A stretch of 29,462 nucleotides of DNA, taken from the NCBI GenBank assembly GCA_944376785.1, contig CALWDV010000003.1, positions 1 to 29,462 of the forward strand, given 5' to 3'. Each line of letters opens with the position of its first letter. The first letter of the stretch is position 1. Source of the DNA: an uncultured Clostridia bacterium (lineage in GTDB: Bacteria; Bacillota; Clostridia; Christensenellales; UBA1242). The position numbers and the translations under genes are program-made. The notes under the pieces were generated by a model, which worked only from the letters and a program-made list of their open reading frames with translations, ran no database searches and was not told where the DNA came from. Of this stretch, positions 14,798 through 21,335 are shown piece by piece.

Positions 14798-15237
14798 TAT
14801 CTGTAATCATCAAAATCATCAAAATTTGAGCTAGGTCGTTCATAATTATTTTTATAGTGATTATGATTATTGTTATATGAATCATAATGGTTTTGGTTAG
14901 TATTTGACCTATGGTTATAGTTGTTATATAAATCGTTATTAATACCATTAAAATGGTTATATTCATCACTTGCTTCGGTTGATAATGCTTTTTTCTTTTT
15001 AGCTATTAGTGCTTTATCTGTTGATGTTTTTCCATCAATTTTAATTTTGCCTTTTCCTTTAATTAAAGCAAAAACCAACCAAACTGAACTAATGCCAATT
15101 AAAGCATAAATAATTCTTGAAAAAATGTTTGCTTGTGAACCAAAAATTCCTGCAACAAAGTCATATTGCAAAACACCAATACAAAACCAATTAATTGAAC
15201 CTAACAAAGTTAAAATGAAACAAATTAATGAAATCAT
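14797..15237 (-). CDS. DUF378-family small membrane protein with Asn/His/Tyr-rich tail
   Basis: 146 residues. The first about 60 carry two hydrophobic segments with the DUF378/YuzA pattern: LLGSINWFCIGVLQYDFVAGIFG (in pieces, LLGSINWFCIGV about 11-22), FSRIIYALIGISSVWLV. A basic stretch (about 60-83, KGKGKIKIDGK and AKKKK) follows. From about 90 to the end comes a hydrophilic tail very rich in Asn, His and Tyr, finishing with an acidic FDDFDDYR. Most DUF378 proteins end soon after the second helix, so the tail is an addition. It is probably a cytoplasmic-membrane protein of unknown function. AAGGAAG lies 7 nt before the ATG at 15237. It ends in the terminator shared with pfkA. Confidence 0.82.
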   Translation of the reverse strand: MISLICFILTLLGSINWFCIGVLQYDFVAGIFGSQANIFSRIIYALIGISSVWLVFALIKGKGKIKIDGKTSTDKALIAKKKKALSTEASDEYNHFNGINNDLYNNYNHRSNTNQNHYDSYNNNHNHYKNNYERPSSNFDDFDDYR

Positions 15238-15288
15238 AGTAATACTTCCTTTTTTTATTAGTATCTATAATTTTACTAATTTTATTCA

Positions 15289-15319
15289 TAAAAAAACAGC
15301 ATAGTTTTATTATGCTGTT
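15289..15319 (-). terminator. Intrinsic terminator of the small unknown gene
   Basis: AACAGCATA (15295-15303) / TATGCTGTT (15311-15319), 7-nt loop. The plus-strand A-run before it is the U-tract on the minus strand. The gene's stop codon (15318-15320) is in the stem. Confidence 0.75.
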
Positions 15320-15572
15320 AACCAATATTTTCTAGCACTAATTTGTCAAAATTAACACTTTCAACAAAATCTTCTTTAAAAAAGCGTGTGCTTTTGTAAA
15401 CAGTGAAATCAATTATGTGTTTATCTAAAACCACAGGGGTTGGAATGTCTAATTTATATGCAATTTCTCTAACATATTCTTCAAATATGTGATAATCATA
15501 ATTCATAACAGTTATTTCACAACTTTTAATAATTTTAGAGTCATCAATAATTTTAGCCCAAATTCTAATCAT
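15318..15572 (-). CDS. Small conserved-looking protein of unknown function
   Basis: 84 residues, soluble, no signal peptide or membrane segment. It begins MIRIWAKIIDDSKIIKS, has a helical middle (EEYVREIAYKLDIPTPVVLDKH) and a C-terminal part with paired Phe and acidic residues (FFKEDFVESVNFDKLVLE). AAAGGAC lies 6 nt before the ATG at 15572. A TTGATT-N17-TATATT promoter and a terminator frame it as a single-gene unit. The pattern IPTPVVL..H and DFVESVNFDKLVLE looks like a short protein I have the impression is widespread in clostridia, but I cannot name a family or assign a function. No Cys-pair, helix-turn-helix or catalytic motif is visible. Confidence 0.78.
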   Translation of the reverse strand: MIRIWAKIIDDSKIIKSCEITVMNYDYHIFEEYVREIAYKLDIPTPVVLDKHIIDFTVYKSTRFFKEDFVESVNFDKLVLENIG

Positions 15573-15601
15573 AAATAGTCCTTTTAAATAAGAATAATTA
15601 A

Positions 15602-15630
15602 AATATACAACAAAAAAATATTTTAATCAA
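15602..15630 (-). promoter_or_regulatory. Promoter of the small unknown gene
   Basis: On the minus strand TTGATT (15630-15625), 17-base spacer, TATATT (15607-15602), about 22 nt before the expected start region and ahead of the Shine-Dalgarno. Its -35 is 4 bp from the -35 of a plus-strand promoter, so the two are back to back. Confidence 0.6.
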
Positions 15631-15634
15631 GTGT

Positions 15635-15663
15635 TTGACAATTAGGAATTAATTATATATAAT
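15635..15663 (+). promoter_or_regulatory. Perfect consensus promoter upstream of a hairpin (greA-distal)
   Basis: TTGACA (15635-15640), 17-base spacer, TATAAT (15658-15663): exact consensus in both boxes. The only thing immediately downstream is a terminator-like hairpin beginning at 15677; greA starts 230 nt further on. Confidence 0.72.
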
Positions 15664-15669
15664 TATGCA

Positions 15670-15710
15670 GAGCTTTAAAGGTTTGAGCCGTTTGGTTCAA
15701 CCTTTTTAAT
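15670..15710 (+). ncRNA. Candidate ~40-nt RNA made of a terminator hairpin, greA leader (GraL-like)
   Basis: RNA predicted from the consensus promoter at 15635-15663, starting near 15670. After about 7 nt it forms AAAGGTTTGAGCC (15677-15689), loop GTTT, GGTTCAACCTTT (15694-15705), with one bulged base and one G-U pair, followed by T/A bases. The neighbour upstream is on the other strand, so a plus-strand terminator here can only act on a transcript from this promoter. The T-run is partly in the stem, so termination may be incomplete and leave read-through into greA. In E. coli, greA leader transcripts end at such a hairpin to give 40-50-nt GraL RNAs. That the same happens here is inference. 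Confidence 0.45.
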
Positions 15711-15722
15711 TTGTTATAACAA
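15711..15722. repeat. 12-bp perfect palindrome
   Basis: TTGTTATAACAA, immediately after the candidate RNA. It could be a protein-binding dyad in the greA upstream region, or chance at this A/T content. Confidence 0.3.
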
Positions 15723-15792
15723 TTTATAATTTTTTAGCATAAAATTATATTTAAAGAATATATTAAATAAGTTAAAGTTATAGCAAATTAAA

Positions 15793-15864
15793 TTTTAAGT
15801 TTGAAAATAGTTTAAAATTATGTTGACATAATTTTTTTATTGCATTATAATTCAAACTTTAAAA
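15793..15864. repeat. Inverted repeat flanking the greA promoter
   Basis: TTTTAAGTTTGAA (15793-15805) and TTCAAACTTTAAAA (15851-15864) are complementary over 13 bases with one bulge. The left arm lies before the -35, and the right arm covers the last -10 base and the transcription start. Confidence 0.4.
15823..15851 (+). promoter_or_regulatory. greA proximal promoter
   Basis: TTGACA (15823-15828), 17-base spacer, TATAAT (15846-15851), exact consensus. The predicted start near 15858 gives a leader of about 36 nt including TTAGGAGG before the greA ATG. Confidence 0.85.
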
Positions 15865-15893
15865 CAGCTAGATTTTTTTAGGAGGATAAAATT

Positions 15894-16367
15894 ATGGCAA
15901 ACGAAGTTTTTTTAACCAAAGAAGGATATAAGGAATTAGAACAACGACTTGAATATTTAAAAACAACTGCAAGAGTTGATGTTGCTAATAAAATTGAAGT
16001 TGCTCGTAGTTTTGGTGATATAAGTGAAAATTCTGAATATGATGCTGCAAGAGAAGAAGAAGCATTGGTTGAACAAGAAATTCAACAAATTCAAAATACA
16101 CTTCGTAATGCCCAAATTATTAACAAAGCAAAAGTTGACACAACAAAAGTTAGTGTTGGAAGCACAGTTGTTGTTGAAGATTTAGAATTTAATGACGAAT
16201 TAACATTCAAAATTATGGGAAGTTTTGAATCTGACCCAACAAAAGGTTTAATTTCAAATGAAAGCCCATTAGGCAAAGCATTATTAGGTTCAAAAAAGGG
16301 TGACATTGTTGAAGTTGTTACACCAAATGCAACAACAAAATATAAAGTAAAAGCAATTAAAGCATAA
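15894..16367 (+). CDS. greA: Transcription elongation factor GreA
   Basis: Stimulates transcript cleavage by backtracked RNA polymerase. 157 residues, full length. An N-terminal antiparallel coiled coil (about 1-75) contains GDISENSEYDAAREEEA with the acidic tip (Asp/Glu of GDISENSE) that enters the secondary channel. The C-terminal FKBP-like domain binds polymerase (VSVGSTVVVEDLE, ISNESPLGKALLGSKKGD). The GreB-type basic patch is not apparent. TTAGGAGGATA upstream is a strong Shine-Dalgarno. Two consensus promoters precede it, one adjacent and one about 230 nt upstream that first meets a hairpin. It is a single-gene unit ending in a terminator shared with the convergent transporter gene. Confidence 0.96.
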   Translation: MANEVFLTKEGYKELEQRLEYLKTTARVDVANKIEVARSFGDISENSEYDAAREEEALVEQEIQQIQNTLRNAQIINKAKVDTTKVSVGSTVVVEDLEFNDELTFKIMGSFESDPTKGLISNESPLGKALLGSKKGDIVEVVTPNATTKYKVKAIKA

Positions 16368-16369
16368 CA

Positions 16370-16396
16370 AAAAAAGCACTTTTAAAGTGCTTTTTT
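16370..16396. terminator. Bidirectional terminator between greA and the MFS gene
   Basis: AAAAAAGCACT (16370-16380), loop TTTAA, AGTGCTTTTTT (16386-16396). U-tracts on both strands. The transporter's stop codon (16395-16397) overlaps the stem. Confidence 0.82.
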
Positions 16397-17720
16397 ATTT
16401 TTCTTTTGAAATGCTATTTTCATTTTTAATGTTATCTGGATTATTTGCTTTTTTATGTGGAATTTTAACAAACACAAAAACAATTAATGCAATAATCATA
16501 AATATTGTTGCATATGGGAAATATGCTCTGTATCCTAGCCAGTCCATAACAAAACCAATAATAATTGGAGTTATGCTTTGAGCAATTTGACTTGCAGTGT
16601 AGTAATATCCTGTGAATTTGCCCAAGTTTTTGTTACTGCTAAGTTCAACAAACATTGGGTAAGAGTTAACATTAATTATTGCCCAACCAACACCTGCAAT
16701 GGCAAATAATAAAATTAAAATAATGCCAAAGGTTTTAACAAAAAATGCACAGGTTAAACTAAAAATCATTAAGCCCAAACCTAAAATTATGCTGTTTTTT
16801 CTGCCAATTTTTTTAGATAGCCAACCAGAAGGTAAAAAAGCAATTAAACTTGCAACTGCTAAAACACTTGTTGCTAGTCCCCAACTGTTTGTTTTTAAAA
16901 TGTTTTTAGCATATAAACTGCCAAATGTTTCAACTGCGTTAAATGCAAAATACCACAAAAACACACTAAAAATTAAAAGCCATAAATTTGTTTTATCGGT
17001 TTTGCCTAATGGTTTATCATCTAAAATTGTTTCTTCTGTTTCACTTAATTTTTCACCTTCTGCCATTTCATTTTGCATTTCGGCAACAATTTTGTTTTCT
17101 CTTATTTTTAAAACCAAAACAACTAGTGCAACAATCAATAAAAAACTAACAATTAAAAATGGCCAAAATGTTATGTCACGAACAAGTGAAACACCATCTG
17201 CTTGTTTTTTTGTGAAAACCATTGTAAGCAGTGCACCAATAATTGCACCAATATAACCAACAAAGTTAATAATTGCATTTGCTTGTGCTCTAAGTGGCTT
17301 TGGTGTAACATCGGGCATTAATGCTACACTTGGGCTTCTATAAATGTTCATTGCAATTAATATTAAGCCCATCATTAAAGCAACACCAACTAAACTATTT
17401 TTAATATATAAAAATGGAATAAAAGGAAAAGCTAGTAAAGAAATAATTGTTCCAACAATTATGTAGGGCATACGTTTTCCAAGTTTAGTTTTTGTTTTGT
17501 CAGATAAAGCACCAAAAAGTGGCAACATAAACAAAGCCAAAATGTTATCTAGTGCCATAATAATACCAATTAAATAATTATAATCACCAGCACCAAAAGT
17601 TGAGTTTAAAAGCTCTTCTAAAAACATTGGGCAATAGTAGTTGTAAACTTGCCACAACATTAAAATTGTGAAAAATGAAAAACCAATGTAAAATGTTCGT
17701 TTTGTGTTTAATTTTAACAT
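16395..17720 (-). CDS. MFS transporter, GPH/SLC45-like sugar:cation symporter type
   Basis: 441 residues, about 12 hydrophobic segments, cytoplasmic membrane. The start is the second Met (MLKLNTKRTF) because on the minus strand GGGGG lies 4 nt before it; the ATG at 17735 is upstream of that Shine-Dalgarno. The first half has DNILALFMLPLFGALSDKT with the MFS loop 2-3 motif (GALSDKTKTKLGKR) and a YRSPSVALMPD segment on helix 4-5, features of the glycoside-pentoside-hexuronide and sucrose-carrier (SLC45-like) branch. The central cytoplasmic loop is long and acidic (MAEGEKLSETEETILDD). The second half repeats GWLSKKIGRKNS. The substrate is probably a sugar but is not determinable, and no catabolic gene is adjacent. 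Confidence 0.83.
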   Translation of the reverse strand: MLKLNTKRTFYIGFSFFTILMLWQVYNYYCPMFLEELLNSTFGAGDYNYLIGIIMALDNILALFMLPLFGALSDKTKTKLGKRMPYIIVGTIISLLAFPFIPFLYIKNSLVGVALMMGLILIAMNIYRSPSVALMPDVTPKPLRAQANAIINFVGYIGAIIGALLTMVFTKKQADGVSLVRDITFWPFLIVSFLLIVALVVLVLKIRENKIVAEMQNEMAEGEKLSETEETILDDKPLGKTDKTNLWLLIFSVFLWYFAFNAVETFGSLYAKNILKTNSWGLATSVLAVASLIAFLPSGWLSKKIGRKNSIILGLGLMIFSLTCAFFVKTFGIILILLFAIAGVGWAIINVNSYPMFVELSSNKNLGKFTGYYYTASQIAQSITPIIIGFVMDWLGYRAYFPYATIFMIIALIVFVFVKIPHKKANNPDNIKNENSISKEK

Positions 17721-17750
17721 ATTTCCCCCAAGCATTTTAATTACAAAATA

Positions 17751-17778
17751 ATTTTATCAAATTTAATAAAACAATCAA
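17751..17778 (-). promoter_or_regulatory. MFS gene promoter
   Basis: Minus strand: TTGATT (17778-17773), 16-base spacer, TAAAAT (17756-17751), with TGA directly before the -10 (extended -10). It lies about 30 nt before the chosen start codon. Confidence 0.55.
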
Positions 17779-17861
17779 AACAAAAGCAAAAGAAAAATTA
17801 AATTTAGGTGTTTTTGTGTAAAATATCACAATATATTTAAAGGGTTAAAACATCTTATTAT

Positions 17862-17890
17862 TTGGCGAATAAAAATTATTGTGTTAAAAT
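17862..17890 (+). promoter_or_regulatory. Extended -10 promoter placing the holB start codon at the RNA 5' end
   Basis: TTGGCG (17862-17867), 17-base spacer, TAAAAT (17885-17890), with TG at 17882-17883 (extended -10). Seven bases separate the -10 from the holB ATG at 17898, the same distance as for uvrC, and no Shine-Dalgarno intervenes. Confidence 0.58.
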
Positions 17891-17897
17891 AATTAAG

Positions 17898-18872
17898 ATG
17901 GAATTTAATAATTTATATAATAATAGCGAATTAAAAAACATTGTTAATAATGACATTAAAAACAATATGTTAAACCACGCATATTTGTTGTGTGGGCAAG
18001 ATGAAGTGTTGTTAAAATATTTGGCAAAACAATTTGCCAAAAATATTTTGTGTGAAAACAATTTGTGTAATAGTTGTTTGGTTTGTAATAAAATTGAAAA
18101 GGGAATTCATAGTGATGTTTTAACATACCCACAAGATGAAAGTAAGGGCATTGTTGTTGAAGATGTTAATAACATTGTTGAAAAGGCATATGTTTTTCCT
18201 TTGGAAGCAAACAAAAAAATATTTATATTAAATAATTTTGACTTGGCAACCATTCAAGCACAAAATAAACTTTTAAAAACTTTGGAAGAACCTCCAACTT
18301 CATCAATGTTTATTTTAACATCAACTAATCCGTCAAACATTTTAAACACAATAAAAAGCAGAGCAAAAACAATTAACATTCCACTTTTAAAAAATGATGC
18401 TGTTCAAGATTTCATTTTAAAAAACAGCACTTTAAAATTGCGTGAAGTTGCACCATATGTTTCATCGGCACAAGGAAATTTAACAAAAGCCATAAAAATT
18501 ATTGCAGATGCAGATTTTATTAGCATTAAAGATTTAAGTTTAAGTGTTGTTTTAAAGTTAAAAGAAAGTGGAGAAATTTTGCGTTATGCAAACAAAATTT
18601 TAAGTTATAAAGGCAGAGTGAATGAAATTTTTGATGAAATTGCCTTAATTGTTTTAGATGTTCTTTATACAAAAATGGGACTAACTGAAAATGTTTTAAA
18701 TAAAGATAATTTGCAAAATTATTTAAATTCTAATTTTAGTGTGAAAGCATTAAAAATTGTTTATGATGAAATTTTAAATTCTCAAAACAAATTAAAAAAT
18801 AATTGTAATGTTAACGTAGTAGTTGATAATTTTTTGGTTACTATGTTGGAGGTAAAACATAAATGGAAGTAG
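17898..18872 (+). CDS. holB: DNA polymerase III delta' subunit
   Basis: Clamp-loader stator subunit of the replicase, AAA+ fold. 324 residues from the ATG at 17898. NHAYLLCGQDEVLLKYLAKQFAK (N-terminal part about 26-48) is the degenerate nucleotide-binding region. The four-Cys zinc module is at Cys52, 57, 60 and 63. QAQNKLLKTLEEPP and the SRx sensor segment TIKSRAKTI (the usual Cys of SRC replaced by Ala) follow. An in-frame TTG at 17862 is part of the -35 box, so it is not the start. It overlaps ricT by 10 nt. The order holB-ricT-trmN6-rsmI matches Bacillus holB-yaaT-yabB-yabC. DnaG-like or tau-like identity is excluded by length and motifs. Confidence 0.92.
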   Translation: MEFNNLYNNSELKNIVNNDIKNNMLNHAYLLCGQDEVLLKYLAKQFAKNILCENNLCNSCLVCNKIEKGIHSDVLTYPQDESKGIVVEDVNNIVEKAYVFPLEANKKIFILNNFDLATIQAQNKLLKTLEEPPTSSMFILTSTNPSNILNTIKSRAKTINIPLLKNDAVQDFILKNSTLKLREVAPYVSSAQGNLTKAIKIIADADFISIKDLSLSVVLKLKESGEILRYANKILSYKGRVNEIFDEIALIVLDVLYTKMGLTENVLNKDNLQNYLNSNFSVKALKIVYDEILNSQNKLKNNCNVNVVVDNFLVTMLEVKHKWK

Positions 18873-19861
18873 TTGGAATTAAATTTAAAAACAATAATAA
18901 AACTTATTATTTTTCACCTAATGGTTTGCATTTGAAGTTAAACGATAAGGTTGTTGTGGAAACTCCAAATGGTGATACGTTGGCATTGGTAAGTGTTGAA
19001 AACAAAGATGTTAATGAAGAAAGTTTAGTTGCACCACTTAGCAATGTTTTGCGAATTGCCACAAAAGAAGATTTAAAAACCATTGAAAAACTTGAAAGCA
19101 AACGTGATGAAGTTTTAAATGTTACAAGGGAACTAATTGAAAAACATGGACTTGAAATGAAACTAGTTGATTGTGAATTTCCACTTGACGGGCAAAAAAT
19201 TGTTATTACCTATGTTTGCGAAGATAGAGTGGATTTTAGGGAACTTGTTAAGGACCTTGCAAGTAAGTTAAAAAACAGAATTGAACTAAAACAAATTGGA
19301 ATTAGGGATCAGGCAAAAACCATTGGTGGCATTGGTTGTTGTGGTGAAATTTGTTGTTGTAGTAGGTACTTAAACAATTTTGATAAAGTTAGCATTAAAA
19401 TGGCAAAAACACAAAACCTATCGTTAAATCCAACCAAAATAAGTGGAGTTTGTGGCCGACTTATGTGTTGTTTAAGTTATGAAAACGAGGTTTATGCCGA
19501 TGCGTTAAAAATTATGCCAAAAGTTAACAGCAAGGTTAAAACACCAGATGGAACAGGAACAGTTGTTTATAACAACTTATTAAAGAAAATTGCAGATGTT
19601 AGATTAGATGGCGATAATGCGTTAATTAAACAATATGAACTAAAAGATTTAAGCTTTGAAGGTAAAGTTGAAATAACAGAAGAAAATTTTTATGATGTTA
19701 ATTTTGTTCAAGAATTTGAAAAACAAAATAAACAGGAATTAACAAACGAAAATAAAACTGATGAAATTGTTAATGAAAAACAACCTGAAAAAGAAAACAA
19801 CAAAAAATTTAAAAAGAACAAAAAGAAAAGATTTTTTAAAAAGAATAATGCTAAAAAATAA
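18863..19861 (+). CDS. ricT: RicT/YaaT-type PSP1-domain protein, Fe-S
   Basis: 332 residues. In B. subtilis RicT acts with RicA and RicF as an Fe-S complex that promotes RNase Y-dependent mRNA maturation and affects sporulation and competence. PSP1 domain (about 60-145), then two Cys clusters: GIGCCGEICCC (Cys159, 160, 164, 165, 166) and VCGRLMCCLSYE (Cys197, 202, 203), separated by SIKMAKTQNLSLNPTKISG, the most conserved stretch of the family. The usual GPCG reads GCCG here, giving an extra Cys. The last about 20 residues are almost all Lys, Arg, Asn and Phe (KKFKKNKKKRFFKKNNAKK), preceded by an acidic Gln/Asn/Glu linker. GGAGG 10 nt before the ATG. It overlaps both neighbours. Confidence 0.93.
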   Translation: MEVVGIKFKNNNKTYYFSPNGLHLKLNDKVVVETPNGDTLALVSVENKDVNEESLVAPLSNVLRIATKEDLKTIEKLESKRDEVLNVTRELIEKHGLEMKLVDCEFPLDGQKIVITYVCEDRVDFRELVKDLASKLKNRIELKQIGIRDQAKTIGGIGCCGEICCCSRYLNNFDKVSIKMAKTQNLSLNPTKISGVCGRLMCCLSYENEVYADALKIMPKVNSKVKTPDGTGTVVYNNLLKKIADVRLDGDNALIKQYELKDLSFEGKVEITEENFYDVNFVQEFEKQNKQELTNENKTDEIVNEKQPEKENNKKFKKNKKKRFFKKNNAKK

Positions 19862-20501
19862 CGAACGTTTAGATGACTTACAATTTAATAATTTATTTAT
19901 AATTCAAAATCCAAAGTTATATTGCTTTACATCTGATGCCATAGAACTTTGTAATTTTGTAAAGGCAGGAAGCAAAGATAGAATTGTTGATTTGTGCAGT
20001 GGCTGTGGTGTTATTGGAATTTTGGCACAAGCCAAAACAAAGGCAAAAAGTGTTGTTTTGGTTGAAATTCAACAACAACTTGCCGAAATGAGTGAAAGAA
20101 GCATTGAATATAATAAGTTAAAAAACATTAAAGTAATAAATGCTCCACTTCAAAACATTCACAAACAAATTGGAACAGGTTTTGAAGTTGTTGTGTGCAA
20201 TCCACCATATAAACTATCAAAAGGTGGTGTTGTTTCTGAAAAAGAAGAAATTGCCATTTGCAAACACGAAATAAAAGTAACTTTGGAAGAAATTATTAAA
20301 GAAGCAAGTAAACTACTAAAATTTGGTGGCAGATTTTACACAGTTAATAAAGAAGAAAGATTAGCAGACATATTTTGTTTAATGCGAAAGTATAACATAG
20401 AACCAAAAACATTAAAAATAAGAAAAAGCACAAAGGGTGCAAATGTGGTTTTAGTGGAAGGCAAAAAAGGAGGAAAGGTTGGATTAACAATCCAGGTTTA
20501 A
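19848..20501 (+). CDS. tRNA1(Val) adenine-N6 methyltransferase-like (YabB/TrmN6)
   Basis: 217-residue SAM-dependent methyltransferase. ERLDDLQFNNLFIIQNP at the N-terminus, RIVDLCSGCGVIGI (SAM motif I), VLVEIQQQLAEMSERS, and the catalytic NPPY in VVVCNPPYKLSKG, a base-amino methyltransferase signature. It matches the TrmN6/YabB group that modifies A37 of tRNA-Val in E. coli; in Bacillota the substrate is less certain. The ATG at 19848 is chosen because the family begins there. The in-frame ATG at 19761 would read out of frame through the lysine-rich ricT tail and add 29 low-complexity residues. Overlaps ricT by 14 nt and is 1 nt from rsmI. Confidence 0.88.
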   Translation: MLKNNERLDDLQFNNLFIIQNPKLYCFTSDAIELCNFVKAGSKDRIVDLCSGCGVIGILAQAKTKAKSVVLVEIQQQLAEMSERSIEYNKLKNIKVINAPLQNIHKQIGTGFEVVVCNPPYKLSKGGVVSEKEEIAICKHEIKVTLEEIIKEASKLLKFGGRFYTVNKEERLADIFCLMRKYNIEPKTLKIRKSTKGANVVLVEGKKGGKVGLTIQV

Positions 20502-20502
20502 T

Positions 20503-21300
20503 ATGCTATATTTAGTTGGAACACCTATTGGAAATTTAAAAGAATTTAATAACTATGCAATAGAAGTGCTTAACAAAGTTGATTATATTTTGTGTGAAGA
20601 CACTCGAACAAGTTTGGTGTTGTTAAACCATTACAACATAAAAAAGCCATTAAAAAGTTATCATAAATTTAACGAAAAAGAAACCAGCGAAAAAATTATT
20701 GATGATTTAAAAAATGGGAAAAACGTTGCACTTATTTCCGATGCAGGAATGCCCGGAATTTCTGACCCGGGAAACATTTTGGTAAACGAAGCAATAAAAA
20801 ATGATGTGGAATACACAGTGGTTTCAGGGCCTTGTGCACTTGTTAATGCTTTTATTTTAAGTGGATTTCAACCACCATTTACTTTTATTGGTTTTTTACC
20901 AGAAAAGGTTAGCGAAAAAAAAGAACTACTTATGCAGTTTAAAAACATTAAAGGTTGTTTAATATTTTATGTTTCATGCCATAACATTGAAAAAGATTTT
21001 AAAACACTTTATGAAATTTTAGGTGATAAACCAGCGTGTGTGGTTAAAGAAATTTCAAAGTTGCACGAACAAAAAACTTTCACAACTTTACTTAAAGGTT
21101 ATAATGGTGACACAAGAGGCGAGTTTGTTTTAATTGTTAATAATTTAGAAGAACAAAACGAACTAAACAGTTTAACAATTAAAGAACATTTGCTTCATTA
21201 TTTGAATTTAGGTTTTTCAAAGCAAGATGCAATAAAATTTGTTTGTGCCGATAGAAAAATAAAAAAATCGGAAGTTTATAAAGAATCAATAAATTTATAA
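20503..21300 (+). CDS. rsmI: 16S rRNA (cytidine1402-2'-O)-methyltransferase
   Basis: Methylates the ribose of C1402 in the decoding centre. 265 residues of the tetrapyrrole-methylase fold. LVGTPIGNLKE at the N-terminus, CEDTRTS, LISDAGMPGISDPG, VSGPCALVNAF, GFLPEK and EISKLHE are all family hallmarks. The C-terminal domain ends FSKQDAIKFVCADRKIKKSEVYK, the usual helical tail. The gene is 1 nt after trmN6 with only a weak AGG upstream, so translation is probably coupled. It is the last gene of the holB operon and ends at a strong terminator. Confidence 0.96.
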   Translation: MLYLVGTPIGNLKEFNNYAIEVLNKVDYILCEDTRTSLVLLNHYNIKKPLKSYHKFNEKETSEKIIDDLKNGKNVALISDAGMPGISDPGNILVNEAIKNDVEYTVVSGPCALVNAFILSGFQPPFTFIGFLPEKVSEKKELLMQFKNIKGCLIFYVSCHNIEKDFKTLYEILGDKPACVVKEISKLHEQKTFTTLLKGYNGDTRGEFVLIVNNLEEQNELNSLTIKEHLLHYLNLGFSKQDAIKFVCADRKIKKSEVYKESINL

Positions 21301-21301
21301 T

Positions 21302-21335
21302 AAAAAAATAAAAGCAATTTTGCTTTTATTTTTTT
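21302..21335. terminator. Bidirectional terminator between rsmI and the HAD gene
   Basis: Perfect 15-bp stem AAAAAAATAAAAGCA (21302-21316), loop ATTT, TGCTTTTATTTTTTT (21321-21335). The HAD gene stop (21326-21328) lies inside the stem. Confidence 0.85.

Noticed and set aside
14757..14969. Minus-strand Ile/Thr-rich frame of 70 codons
   Set aside because: Out-of-frame shadow of the low-complexity DUF378 tail.
15723..15792. Riboswitch or protein gene in the rest of the greA upstream region
   Set aside because: Only A/T-rich sequence with many stops; no conserved RNA motif recognised.
16699..17256. Plus-strand frame of 185 codons opposite the transporter
   Set aside because: Lys/Pro/Ser-rich shadow of the MFS gene; the minus-strand protein has clear membrane segments and motifs.
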